Assembly: GCF_004681185.1 (NCBI RefSeq)
Contig: NZ_SRIF01000002.1
Location: 539,994 to 603,993, forward strand
Reading direction: 5' to 3'
DNA from: Haloarcula amylovorans
GTDB lineage: Archaea; Halobacteriota; Halobacteria; Halobacteriales; Haloarculaceae
Length of the DNA stretch: 64,000 bases
Below the pieces are notes generated by a model. The model saw nothing but the letters and a program-made list of their open reading frames with translations, was not told the DNA's origin and made no database searches. Of this stretch, positions 34,874-42,993 are shown one piece after another. Position numbers and translations under genes: made by a program. Numbering within the stretch: position 1 is the first letter of the stretch; every line of letters starts with the position of its first letter.

Positions 34874-34992
34874 ACAACAGTAAGTTCTTTCGTGGCGCTC
34901 GAACCCGTGAGGGGTACTCCGACTCTCCCGGATACTGAACGCGCGCTGAACGGGATGTCGAGGTACCGAACTCGTTCGAAAATCGGTGTGGT

Positions 34993-36387
34993 CTAGACCA
35001 GCGGGAAGAACGACGAGTAGACCAGCACCGCGATAAGGCCGGTCACGGAGATGATGGTCGTGAGGACGGTCCACGTCTTCAGCGTCTCCGCCTGCGTGAG
35101 ACCGCCAATCTCCTTGAACAGCCAGAACCCGGAGTCGTTGTACCACGAGAAGATGTTTCCGCCCGCGCCGATGGCCATCACCAGATACGCCGAGTGAACG
35201 TCGAGTTGCCCGGTCAGCGGGGCCATGATACCCGCAGTCGTCAGCATCGCAGCCGTCGCCGACCCCTGTGCGATGCGGATGACGGCGGCGATGAGCCACG
35301 CGGTCATGATCAGCGGGATGCCGATTCCTTCGAACGCGCCGGCGATGTAGGAGCCGATTCCGGACGCGGCGAGCAGCGCACCGAACGCGCCACCCATCGC
35401 GGTGATGGCAGCGATGTTCCCGCCGCTTTTCAGCGCCTCGGTGAGTTCGTCCTCCCAGATAGAGCGCGAGAGGTCACTCCACCGGAGGTAGGTGAGCGCC
35501 GCGGCGATGGCTGCGATGGTCAGCGCCACGTTCTTGTCACCGATGAACGCGACGGCAGGCTTGATTGCCGACAACGTAGGATATATCGATTCGAAGGTGT
35601 CGACGATGGTGAAAGAGGCGACCAGCACGATCGCGAGGATGATCGGCAGCGACGATTCGAGAACGCCCGGGAGCGACGCGGCGCTCTGATTCGCACGCTC
35701 TTCGAGTTCTTCGGTCGTCGTCCCCATCGAGTCCCGAAGCGGAATCTCGACCACTCGGTTGATGAAGCGACCGTAGACGAGACCGCCCATCACGGCCGCA
35801 GGAATCGCGACAGCGATACCGACCAGAATCGTCCACCCGAGGTTAACGTCGAGCTCGCTGGCGACGGCCAACGGACCCGGCGTTGGCGGGACGAACACGT
35901 GCGCCGTCGCGGCACCGGCACCGACGACCACGAGGTACAGCGCGTAGTTCTTGCCCCGGCGTGCACGCATCGAGCGTGCGAGCGGTGCGAGGAGGTAGAA
36001 GACGCTGTCGAAGAACACCGGAATAGCCAAGACGGTACTGCTGCCCCACAGCGCGATGTCGGAGTTCTCCTTGCCGACCGCCGACTGGAACCCGCGGACG
36101 ATTCGCTGTGCGGAACCGCTCTCTAGCATCGATTTACCGATGACCGCGGCCATCAGAATCGGAATGCCGATACCGGCCATTCCGTTCCCAAATGCCGTCG
36201 CCGTCCTCGTTGCCGCCTCCCCGAAGGAGAAGTCCTGGACGAACACTGCGTTGACGAGGCCGACAGAGAACGCGGCGATCGTCAACCCGACGAACGCCGG
36301 GAGGTCCCAGACGACCAGTAGCAATACGACCAAGACGAGCCCGATAGCGAAGGTGAGCAACGGGCTGTGAGCGAACTCGACTGCCAT
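34993..36387 (-). CDS. GntP-family gluconate/organic-acid permease
   Basis: 464-residue membrane protein of the gluconate:H+ symporter (GntP) family with about 12-14 TM helices. Typical segments are GNGMAGIGIPILMAAVIGKS, FVPPTPGPLAVASELDVNLG and the C-terminal GSATAAMLTTAGIM and WYNDSGFWLFKEIGG motifs. It imports a sugar acid or hydroxy acid with protons. A USP gene is divergent at 36549 across an AT-rich spacer of about 160 nt. Substrate cannot be fixed from sequence alone. Confidence 0.92.
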   Translation of the reverse strand: MAVEFAHSPLLTFAIGLVLVVLLLVVWDLPAFVGLTIAAFSVGLVNAVFVQDFSFGEAATRTATAFGNGMAGIGIPILMAAVIGKSMLESGSAQRIVRGFQSAVGKENSDIALWGSSTVLAIPVFFDSVFYLLAPLARSMRARRGKNYALYLVVVGAGAATAHVFVPPTPGPLAVASELDVNLGWTILVGIAVAIPAAVMGGLVYGRFINRVVEIPLRDSMGTTTEELEERANQSAASLPGVLESSLPIILAIVLVASFTIVDTFESIYPTLSAIKPAVAFIGDKNVALTIAAIAAALTYLRWSDLSRSIWEDELTEALKSGGNIAAITAMGGAFGALLAASGIGSYIAGAFEGIGIPLIMTAWLIAAVIRIAQGSATAAMLTTAGIMAPLTGQLDVHSAYLVMAIGAGGNIFSWYNDSGFWLFKEIGGLTQAETLKTWTVLTTIISVTGLIAVLVYSSFFPLV

Positions 36388-36504
36388 GTGTGCAGGAAGT
36401 CAATCATTGTTACCGTATGAAAAAGTTTCCAATTGGGGAGTATTATGATGGACATTCGTTCATGTCGAATATAATATGATGTTTTAATCACGTATCATGT
36501 CCCA

Positions 36505-36512
36505 TTATAATT
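36505..36512 (+). promoter_or_regulatory. TATA box for the USP gene at 36549
   Basis: TTATAATT lies about 27 nt before position 36535 and 40 nt before the ATG at 36549. It sits in the AT-rich divergent spacer shared with the gntP-type gene. Confidence 0.45.
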
Positions 36513-36548
36513 AGAATAGTATGTGTTGCGTTCCCTGTCTTTATCAGC

Positions 36549-37016
36549 ATGGACTCGTTCGACCCAGCCATGGATCGAGCACTCGCCGTCGTCGAACCGA
36601 CCGAGATAGCGAAGGACCTCGTCCACGAAGCGGGCACGCTCGCCGAGGGTGTGGACGCCGAAGCGGTCCTGCTCCACGTTACTACCGAAGAAGCGTACAG
36701 CGCGCGCCGCGGTGCGATGGAATCCATCCCGAACGCGTCGACGAAGTACACCCCCGGCGAGGCCGAAAAGGGAGCAACGGAGTTCGCCGAGGACGTCGGC
36801 CGCGAAGTATTGGCCGAGTTCGATATCGAGCACGAAGCCACCGGTGCCGTCGGTGACGAGGCCGACGAAATCCTCCAGACGGCCGAGGAGTACGACTGTG
36901 ACCACGTCTTCCTGCCGGGCCGACAACGCTCGCCAACTGGGAAAGCGCTCTTCGGCGATGCGGCACAGCGAGTCGTCCTCGACTTCGACGGTCCCGTCAC
37001 TGTCGTCACCGAGTGA
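36549..37016 (+). CDS. Universal stress protein (UspA family)
   Basis: 155-residue USP. Strand 1 is MDRALAVVEPTEI (a second possible start, at 36570). The end shows HVFLPGRQRSPTGKALFGDA, a USP nucleotide-loop region in which the usual GSHG has become PGRQ and the GSV step is GDA, so ATP binding may be changed. Divergent from the GntP-type permease, the third USP-transporter pairing in this window. Confidence 0.85.
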   Translation: MDSFDPAMDRALAVVEPTEIAKDLVHEAGTLAEGVDAEAVLLHVTTEEAYSARRGAMESIPNASTKYTPGEAEKGATEFAEDVGREVLAEFDIEHEATGAVGDEADEILQTAEEYDCDHVFLPGRQRSPTGKALFGDAAQRVVLDFDGPVTVVTE

Positions 37017-37082
37017 CGTATCAAGAAGTATCGCCGAAACAGCGTCTTCGAACCGTGTCCGAGTAGGCGTCCCTCGCTGTCG

Positions 37083-37421
37083 TTACATCGTCTCTATTCG
37101 CCAGTACAGATAGCGCCCGGCGACGGCCTCGAAGTTGTCGTATCCGCAGGTGACACACTCGAACTCCGGTGTTCTGTCATCGGCCACCACGAGGACGTTC
37201 CCGCAGTCGTTCTCACAGTGCATTCGCTTCGTCCGATCAGCGTAGGCGTCTACGAGTTGTGCTCTGTGACTGGTGAGATGCGACGTGCCGTGGTGTTTTA
37301 TTCCATCGGCAGTCGCACTCTGAACTGTCGTTGCACAGAATTCGCAGTCGAAACGATAACCGCTGTCCTCCCGTTCCTGTACTACTCGGTCGCTGTCGAA
37401 ACTGTACGGTAGGTCAGTCAT
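37083..37421 (-). CDS. Small zinc-finger protein
   Basis: 112-residue protein with three Cys pairs: FDCEFCATT (about residues 25-33), MHCENDCGN (about 67-75) and FECVTCGYDNFEAV (about 88-101), plus His residues near 44-52. The layout suggests two zinc sites, one of C2H2-like and one of ribbon type. Start 37421 (MTDLPYSFDS) chosen over 37472 because the extension is not protein-like. Role unknown; haloarchaeal proteins of this kind may bind nucleic acid or proteins. Confidence 0.7.
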   Translation of the reverse strand: MTDLPYSFDSDRVVQEREDSGYRFDCEFCATTVQSATADGIKHHGTSHLTSHRAQLVDAYADRTKRMHCENDCGNVLVVADDRTPEFECVTCGYDNFEAVAGRYLYWRIETM

Positions 37422-37710
37422 GGCGGGCGAGAGAACTATGTGGTGCGCCCCCTCGTGGATTCGGCCGACCACGCTACTGACGTCACTTTCGCAATGCCAC
37501 TACCTGACACGGTAGTGAACGCACAGTGTGTCCCATCTCGTGTTCCCCTATGTGGCCAAGCCTGTTGAATGGGCAGTTTGACCCGCTTCCTCACAGGCCA
37601 CCGTTTCCGTGAGGCCGTATGCGTGTAGAACTGCGCTACTCCCAGAGACACCGCTAATGCCTCTCTGAACGGCTCTCCCTACTTCTCACATTCCTCCCCG
37701 CTCGCATCTC

Positions 37711-37744
37711 GTGGTTCTCACTCGCGTCGCTCGTTCCGAACCAC
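37711..37744. repeat. Hairpin repeat, GTGGTTC type (second copy)
   Basis: GTGGTTC (37711-37717) pairs with GAACCAC (37738-37744); the loop TCACTCGCGTCGCTCGTTCC differs by one base from the copy at the first cheF. On the minus strand the flank reads GAGCAGTAGC, like the end of cheF, although no cheF lies there. It could be the 3' scar of a lost gene. Confidence 0.75.
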
Positions 37745-37768
37745 GCTACTGCTCGCGGCTCCGCCGTC

Positions 37769-37791
37769 GTCGGGCGGCGGTGCCGCCCGAC
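37769..37791. repeat. Strong GC hairpin, 10-bp stem
   Basis: GTCGGGCGGC (37769-37778) and GCCGCCCGAC (37782-37791) are perfectly complementary around a GGT loop. It sits inside the hairpin cluster behind the second cheF. Confidence 0.7.
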
Positions 37792-37796
37792 TGCCT

Positions 37797-37815
37797 GAGG
37801 GACCTCTGGTCCCTC
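37797..37815. repeat. GC hairpin, 8-bp stem
   Basis: GAGGGACC (37797-37804) pairs with GGTCCCTC (37808-37815) around a TCT loop. It follows the previous hairpin by 5 nt. Confidence 0.7.
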
Positions 37816-37830
37816 TCCGCTGCGCTTTTT

Positions 37831-37859
37831 CGAGACTCTTCGTTTCACTCAGAGTCTCG
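37831..37859. repeat. Hairpin repeat, GAGACTC type (copy at second cheF)
   Basis: CGAGACTCT (37831-37839) pairs with AGAGTCTCG (37851-37859), a 9-bp stem and 11-nt loop. It is the counterpart of the stem-loop at 23499-23525 and lies 37 nt before the next GTGGTTC hairpin, against 41 nt there. Confidence 0.75.
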
Positions 37860-37896
37860 CTATTTCTCACGGGTCGTTCCTCCCCGTTCGCATCTC

Positions 37897-37930
37897 GTGG
37901 TTCTCACTCGCGTTGCTCGTTCCGAACCAC
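37897..37930. repeat. Hairpin repeat, GTGGTTC type, abutting the second cheF stop
   Basis: GTGGTTC (37897-37903) pairs with GAACCAC (37924-37930). It begins 1 nt after the cheF stop codon on the minus strand, exactly as at the first cheF. Its left flank (CTCCCCGTTCGCATCTC) is also shared with the copy at 37711. Confidence 0.8.
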
Positions 37931-37931
37931 G

Positions 37932-38795
37932 CTATTCTCCACTCATCGCTTCGCTCGCCATATTCCGCCCTTGGGCGTTCAGGCTGACCTCCGTTCGGGT
38001 CCGAACCTTGTCGACCGCGCCGACGTCCAAGAGCCGCTGATAGATTTCCTCGACCTCGTTAGGCGTGGTGCCGACGAAGTCCGCCATCTCGAACGGCGAA
38101 ACGCCAGAATACAGCGCCATCAGAACCTGACTCTCCATCTCCGTGAGTTCGTAATCGTCTTCGCGGCGGTCGACCACCGCCGAGAACAGCGACTGCAGGG
38201 CGTCGGTGTGGTGACCCATCCCAGAAAAATGCGTCTCGACGCTCCGGCCCTGTTCGTCGGTGTGTTCGACTTCGACGACGGCGCGCTGTTCGCCCATCAC
38301 CGTGCTCTCACTCGTCTCGATGGTCCCCACGTCCTCGATCTCGAAGACAGTCGAGTCGCCACCGGGGAACTGCAGGCGAACCTCCTCGTCGGCCAGCCGG
38401 AAGCGCGCTTTCCCCCACTCGGCGTCGTCTTGAATGACGCCACCGACGACGGCCGGGTGCCGAGCGAGGATGACCGCGCCCTGTAAAGCGGCTCGGCAGT
38501 ACTCGAACGCGAAGTCCTCGACGCCGGAGGCGTCTATCAGCAAAACGTTGTTCCCGACTTCGAATGCGGTGGCGTTGGCTGGCGTTCCGTCTGGAACGTC
38601 GCTTTCGGAGCTGGCCAGCGAGAGTTTCGAGTGCGGGATGGGCTGTTTCCCGCCGTTAGTCGCCAGGACGAGACGCTTGTTGGTGACGATGATTCGACAG
38701 GAGCGCCACTGCGGATCCGTGACCTGCTCGCCGTCGCGGACGACGTACTGAAAGTCCCCGGACGCGTCGAACACCTTCCGTTCGTCACCATTCAT
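37932..38795 (-). CDS. cheF: Archaeal taxis protein CheF (paralogue 2)
   Basis: 287-residue CheF paralogue. It shares the order seen in paralogue 1: WRSCRIIVTNKRLVLATNGG, VVGGVIQDDAEWGKARFRLA, then ELTEMESQVLMALYSGVSPF and IYQRLLDVGAVDKVRTR at the C-terminal helical domain. The start at 38795 (MNGDERKVF) is used because the longer open frame runs through the UppP-like gene's stop region. Halobacterium also encodes two CheF proteins, so the duplication may be functional. No other chemotaxis gene is adjacent. Confidence 0.88.
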   Translation of the reverse strand: MNGDERKVFDASGDFQYVVRDGEQVTDPQWRSCRIIVTNKRLVLATNGGKQPIPHSKLSLASSESDVPDGTPANATAFEVGNNVLLIDASGVEDFAFEYCRAALQGAVILARHPAVVGGVIQDDAEWGKARFRLADEEVRLQFPGGDSTVFEIEDVGTIETSESTVMGEQRAVVEVEHTDEQGRSVETHFSGMGHHTDALQSLFSAVVDRREDDYELTEMESQVLMALYSGVSPFEMADFVGTTPNEVEEIYQRLLDVGAVDKVRTRTEVSLNAQGRNMASEAMSGE

Positions 38796-38850
38796 GGCCG
38801 CAATCACCCGAGAGTTGTCGCCCGGTCGTATATAACTTCCAGCACCGACC

Positions 38851-39663
38851 TCACAGCGCGACCAGTAGCCCACCGGCGACGCCGAGACCGCCGAAGAGGA
38901 CACAGACCAACCAGAACGCCACCCGGCGGACGAGTCGGACGAGTGCGTCGACCGTGAGATACCCCACGATAGCGCTGACCGCGAGCGCGACGACAGCGCC
39001 AGTCGGCTCGACCGCTGGCAGACCGGTATCGACCAGAACGAGGGCATTCGCGGCCAGCGCGGCCGGGATCGAGAGCAGGAAAGAGAGCCGTAAGGAGGAC
39101 TCACCCTCGTGCCCGCGCAACAACAGCGCGCTGACCGTGGTTCCCGACCGCGAGACGCCGGGCAGAATCGCAAGCCCCTGTAACCCGCCGACGACGACGG
39201 CGTCTACGAGATTCGGGCTCTCGCGCTCGCCGAGCGACAGTGCCGCGGCGAAGCGCTGGAGTAGTCCCGTCACGACCAGTAGCGCGCCGACGAAGGCGAG
39301 AAACAGACCGCCGCCGAGTTCCGAGACGGCGGCGTCGAGGACGAGATACGCTGGTAAGCCGGTCAGCCCCGTCGCCAGCGTCGCTACGACGAGAAAGGAG
39401 AGGTCCGCCGTTTCGTCGGCGAACGGACGCCGGGAGAGCGCCGGCAGGGACGCCAACAGCTCTCGCACCTCGACGCGATAGTACGCCACCGCGGCGACGG
39501 CAGTCCCGGCGTGCAAGAACAGCGCCAGTCGCGTCGCGTCGTCGGGGTCCAGTCCTGCGAGCACCGTCGAAGCGAGGGCGACCCCACCTTCGCTTGAGAC
39601 AGGAATCCACTCCAGAATCCCCTGTAGGAGACCGAGTAAAATGGCGACGAGTAGCGGATGCAC
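38851..39663 (-). CDS. uppP: UppP/BacA-like polyprenyl-diphosphatase homologue
   Basis: 270-residue membrane protein of the BacA/UppP family with about eight TM helices. The first motif reads LLQGILEWIPVSSEGGVAL, so the Glu residues are kept but the usual SSTGH His is Gly; the second motif LPGVSRSGTTVSALLLRG is complete with its Arg. The family recycles polyprenyl diphosphate to the monophosphate carrier. GTG start at 39663 is supported by a minus-strand TTTATT element near 39685. The missing His makes enzyme activity uncertain. Confidence 0.8.
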   Translation of the reverse strand: MHPLLVAILLGLLQGILEWIPVSSEGGVALASTVLAGLDPDDATRLALFLHAGTAVAAVAYYRVEVRELLASLPALSRRPFADETADLSFLVVATLATGLTGLPAYLVLDAAVSELGGGLFLAFVGALLVVTGLLQRFAAALSLGERESPNLVDAVVVGGLQGLAILPGVSRSGTTVSALLLRGHEGESSLRLSFLLSIPAALAANALVLVDTGLPAVEPTGAVVALAVSAIVGYLTVDALVRLVRRVAFWLVCVLFGGLGVAGGLLVAL

Positions 39664-39730
39664 AGTCACGAGGAAACGGCCAAGAATAAAGGCGGTTCGG
39701 TCGTCTCGGCGCGTCACGGTCGAGGAGGGC

Positions 39731-39740
39731 AGTATATATT
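39731..39740 (+). promoter_or_regulatory. TATA box for the mscS gene
   Basis: AGTATATATT is centred about 27 nt before the ATG at 39762, so the mRNA should be leaderless. The oppositely directed uppP gene has its own element about 50 nt away. Confidence 0.6.
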
Positions 39741-39761
39741 CTCCGCCAGCCAACAGGTGGT

Positions 39762-40871
39762 ATGCAACTGGGTGGTGTCTCCGCGTGGCTCGCCACGCTC
39801 CCGATATGGCAGGGCTTTACCCTGCTCGTCCTGGGCGGACTCGTGCTGGCGGCAATCGTGCAGGTCGTCGGCGACCGCTTCCTCAGACGACTCACAGAGC
39901 GTATCGACGGCGAAGTCGACAACATCGTCCTCCGGGGTATCCACTCGGCGCTGTACGTCACCGTCGGCGTCGCCGGCGCGTACGCGGGGACGCGAGTGTA
40001 CGACATCTCACCGGGCGTAGCCGTCCCACTGGAGTCGGGCACGCTCTCGCTGGTCATCCTCGTCTGGATGGTAACGCTGATGCGAATCGGTCGGAAGGCC
40101 TCCGCGGCGGCGACCGACAACCGCTACATCGACCGACAGGTGGTCCCCATCCTCCAGAACGTCTGGAGTGCGCTCGTCGCCGGTCTCGGTGTCTGTCTCC
40201 TACTCGTCCTCTGGGAGGTCGACGTGCGCCCGCTGTTGGCCTCGGCGGGCCTGATCGGCATCATCGTCGGCCTCGCGGCCCGCGATACGCTGGCGAACTT
40301 CTTCGGGTCGCTGTCGCTGTACCTCGACGGCACCTACAAAGTCGGCGACTTCGTCGTCCTCGAAACCGGCGAACGCGGTCGCGTCGAAGACATCTCCGTG
40401 CGCTCGACGGTCATCCGTACTCGCGACGACATCCTCGTCACCGTTCCAAACTCGAAGCTCAGCAACGCCGCCATCGTCAACGAATCCACTCCTAAGCAAA
40501 AGCGGCGTATCCGCGTCCCCGTCGGCGTCGCCTACGGCACCGACGCCGACGCCGTCGAGGAGATTCTACTCCACGTCGCCGAGGAGGAGGGACTGGTCCT
40601 CGACCGACCCAAACCCCGGGTCCGGTTCCGCGAGTTCGGCGCGTCCGCGTTGAACTTCGAACTGCTCTGTTGGGTCGGCAATCCCGCACAGAACGCCCGT
40701 GCGATTCACAACCTCAATCGCGCCGTCTACGAGCGGTTCCAGACCGACGGCATCGAGATTCCGTTTCCCCAGCGCGACGTGTCGGTGTCGGTGACGGACG
40801 TGCCGGGCGACCTGTTTCGGCAATCAAGCGCCGAGCCGTTCTCCGCCGACGGCGGCCGAGACGCACGATAG
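39762..40871 (+). CDS. mscS: Small-conductance mechanosensitive channel (MscS family)
   Basis: 369-residue channel with an N-terminal region of about four TM helices, then the pore helix and beta domain: VRPLLASAGLIGIIVGLAAR, DTLANFFGSLSLYLDGTYKV, GDFVVLETGERGRVEDISVR and TVPNSKLSNAAIVN. The final alpha/beta region ends in a polar tail. It opens under membrane tension to release solutes during hypo-osmotic shock, an obvious need for a halophile. Confidence 0.93.
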   Translation: MQLGGVSAWLATLPIWQGFTLLVLGGLVLAAIVQVVGDRFLRRLTERIDGEVDNIVLRGIHSALYVTVGVAGAYAGTRVYDISPGVAVPLESGTLSLVILVWMVTLMRIGRKASAAATDNRYIDRQVVPILQNVWSALVAGLGVCLLLVLWEVDVRPLLASAGLIGIIVGLAARDTLANFFGSLSLYLDGTYKVGDFVVLETGERGRVEDISVRSTVIRTRDDILVTVPNSKLSNAAIVNESTPKQKRRIRVPVGVAYGTDADAVEEILLHVAEEEGLVLDRPKPRVRFREFGASALNFELLCWVGNPAQNARAIHNLNRAVYERFQTDGIEIPFPQRDVSVSVTDVPGDLFRQSSAEPFSADGGRDAR

Positions 40872-40931
40872 CTCGCCTTCTCTTCTGTGATCACCGTAAG
40901 GTATTTTAGAAGGTGTACGATAACCCGACAC

Positions 40932-41135
40932 ATGGTCACGGGGTTGGAGTACCAGCTGACCCTGCTCGCGGATGTCATCCAGAAGGCGGTCGTACAGGGT
41001 GTTCTCAGCCCCGAACAGGCTGAGACGCTCAAAACGCAACTCGCCGAGTGCAGTTCTCTCGAAGACGTCGACGACTTCTGGGAGTTGCTCGAAGCCGAGT
41101 ACGACCTGCTCAACGACGCGGTCTGGGACGACTGA
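40932..41135 (+). CDS. Small acidic protein, 67 aa
   Basis: Acidic, mainly helical protein (MVTGLEYQLTLLADVI then LSPEQAETLKTQL) without a recognised domain. A GTATTTTAG TATA-like element about 27 nt before the ATG at 40932 supports a leaderless gene and the start. It lies between mscS and pus10 and 88 nt before the latter. Confidence 0.65.
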   Translation: MVTGLEYQLTLLADVIQKAVVQGVLSPEQAETLKTQLAECSSLEDVDDFWELLEAEYDLLNDAVWDD

Positions 41136-41223
41136 GGAGTGCCGTGAGGCGCTCGCTCCAGTCGTGTCTCTCTCCGAAGAGAGGTCGAAACGCAGTTACG
41201 GGCCGGTCGCGTCGCTCAGAACA

Positions 41224-42501
41224 ATGAACGTACTGGAGGTCGCACGGGCCGCACTCGACACCGGCCCGCTCTGTGACGCCTGTCTCGGCCGGCTGTTCGC
41301 CGAGCGGAGTTTCGGGTTGACCAACGCCGAGCGGGGCCACGCGTTGCGCGTGACGCTCGCACTCAAAGCGGACGAACCCTTCGAAGCGAGCGAGGACTGC
41401 TGGGTCTGTGAAGGCGAGACCGACCGCGTCGACTGGTGGGCCGAACAGGCCGCCACCGCCGTTCGGGGCTACGACTTCGAGACCTACCAGGTGGGGACGA
41501 AAGTGCCACCGCTGTTCGAGGAGAACGACGCGCTCCTGCGCGAAGACGTAGGGTTGGACCCGGATTTGGGCGAGGCGCTGAAGACGGACCTCAACCGCGA
41601 AGTGGGCAAGCGAATCGGCCGCCTGACCGACACCGAAGTCGAGTTCGGTCGGCCGGACGTGCAGTTCACGCTCGATTTGGCGACCGACGAGGTGGACGTC
41701 CAGGTCAACTCCGCGTTCGTCTACGGCCGCTATCGCAAGCTACAGCGGGATATCCCTCAGACGAAGTGGCCCTGTAACGACTGCAACGGCACCGGTCTCT
41801 ATCAGGGCCAGCCCTGTGACGGCTGTGACGGGACCGGGTATCGCTACGACGAGAGCGTCGAGCAACTCTCGGCGCCCGTCGTCGAGGAGGCGATGGAGGG
41901 CTCCGCGGCGACGTTCCACGGTGCGGGCCGCGAGGACGTCGACGCGCTGATGCTCGAATCCGGGCGGCCGTTCGTCATCGAGGTGGACACGCCCCGGACC
42001 CGCAACGTCGACACCGACGCGATCGAACGCGAGATTAACGAGTTCGCCGACGGGAAAGTCGAAGTCGAGGGGCTGCGGTTGGCGACCCACGAGATGGTCG
42101 AGCGGGTGAAAGAACTCGACGCCTCGAAGACCTACCGGATGGACGTCGAGTTTGCCGAGCCGGTGACGGAAGACGCGTTGCAGACCGCGCTGGACGAACT
42201 CGAAGGGACGACCGTCGAACAGGAGACGCCACAGCGAGTCGCTCACCGGCGGGCCGACCTCACGCGGACGCGGGACGTCTACGCCGCGAGCGGCGAACTG
42301 ATAGACGAGCGCCACGCCGACATCCGCATCCACGGCGCGGGCGGTCTCTACGTGAAAGAACTGGTCTCCAGCGACGACGGCCGAACCGAGCCGAGTCTGG
42401 CCGGGCTCCTCGGTGTCGACGCCGTGGTGACCGCACTGGACGTAGTCGATGTCGAAGGGGAAAGCGAACCGTTCGCCAAGGCGGAATTCTTCAGAGAGTA
42501 G
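41224..42501 (+). CDS. pus10: tRNA pseudouridine synthase Pus10
   Basis: 425-residue Pus10, which makes pseudouridine 54 and 55 in archaeal tRNA. The N-terminal THUMP-like part has four Cys pairs: CDACLGRLF, CWVCEGE, CNDCNGTG and CDGCDGTG. The catalytic half starts with TFHGAGREDVDALMLESGRP, whose Asp is the expected nucleophile, and ends with the DIRIHGAGGLYVKELVSSDD motif. The start at 41224 is chosen because upstream open frame overlaps the 67-aa gene. Confidence 0.93.
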   Translation: MNVLEVARAALDTGPLCDACLGRLFAERSFGLTNAERGHALRVTLALKADEPFEASEDCWVCEGETDRVDWWAEQAATAVRGYDFETYQVGTKVPPLFEENDALLREDVGLDPDLGEALKTDLNREVGKRIGRLTDTEVEFGRPDVQFTLDLATDEVDVQVNSAFVYGRYRKLQRDIPQTKWPCNDCNGTGLYQGQPCDGCDGTGYRYDESVEQLSAPVVEEAMEGSAATFHGAGREDVDALMLESGRPFVIEVDTPRTRNVDTDAIEREINEFADGKVEVEGLRLATHEMVERVKELDASKTYRMDVEFAEPVTEDALQTALDELEGTTVEQETPQRVAHRRADLTRTRDVYAASGELIDERHADIRIHGAGGLYVKELVSSDDGRTEPSLAGLLGVDAVVTALDVVDVEGESEPFAKAEFFRE

Positions 42502-42505
42502 CGAT

Positions 42506-42844
42506 TTAGCCGTCGATCTCGGCGGTCAGTATCGCGTCGAGGTTTTCGCGCACGCTCGACAGCGCAGGTCGAACCCGTTCCGTCACGGTGACGAGGTCGT
42601 CGGTCTGGTCGTATCGGACGAGGTCGCTCTCCTCTAGAATCGGGACGTGCGTGTGATAGAGCGCAAAGTAGGTGTCACGGATTCTGTCCTCCGAGACAGT
42701 CGTTATGTCCGCCTCGTCTGTCCGTTCCAGCACTAGCTCAGTGAGGTCTGCGAGCGTTAGCGTCTGATGATCCTGCAGACAGGAGAGTGCGAGACGCCGC
42801 TCTCTGGCGGCCAGCGCGCGGTAGATGCAGTCCAAGTCGCCCAT
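42506..42844 (-). CDS. DUF7344-type winged-helix regulator
   Basis: 112-residue haloarchaeal protein with a helix-turn-helix layout: IYRALAARERRLALSCLQDH, then LTLADLTELV and DTYFALYHTHVPILEESDLV as the recognition and wing segments. This matches the small DUF7344 wHTH family. It converges on pus10 (4-nt gap) and is divergent from the RNase HII gene. Target unknown. Confidence 0.72.
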   Translation of the reverse strand: MGDLDCIYRALAARERRLALSCLQDHQTLTLADLTELVLERTDEADITTVSEDRIRDTYFALYHTHVPILEESDLVRYDQTDDLVTVTERVRPALSSVRENLDAILTAEIDG

Positions 42845-42993
42845 CGTCTCGGTGGTTACGGTTCCACTATATCAACCTTTCCTGTAACACTCGACTACCG
42901 GCGGTAACCTTGGGGTCGAGTTCGTTTGCCCGCGACTACTCTGCCGAATCGACGACCGCAACGACTTTCGTGTCGCCGCGGAATCGACCAGCC

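Larger units (their letters stand above)
37422..37931. other. 510-bp intergenic region with hairpins and a decayed sequence
   Basis: Left part (about 37440-37650) holds a structured stretch with a perfect 7-bp hairpin, GGTAGTG with CACTACC, on either side of TGACAC (37498-37517). On the minus strand it has a short open frame containing KLPIQQAWPHRGTRDGTH, loosely like the segment near 43900; it may be the remnant of a mobile element. Right part (37711-37930) holds five stem-loops, listed separately. No intact gene. Confidence 0.5.

Noticed and set aside
39101-40120. Minus-strand open frame covering parts of uppP and mscS
   Set aside because: Arg-rich with no domain; both real genes and their promoters occupy this DNA.
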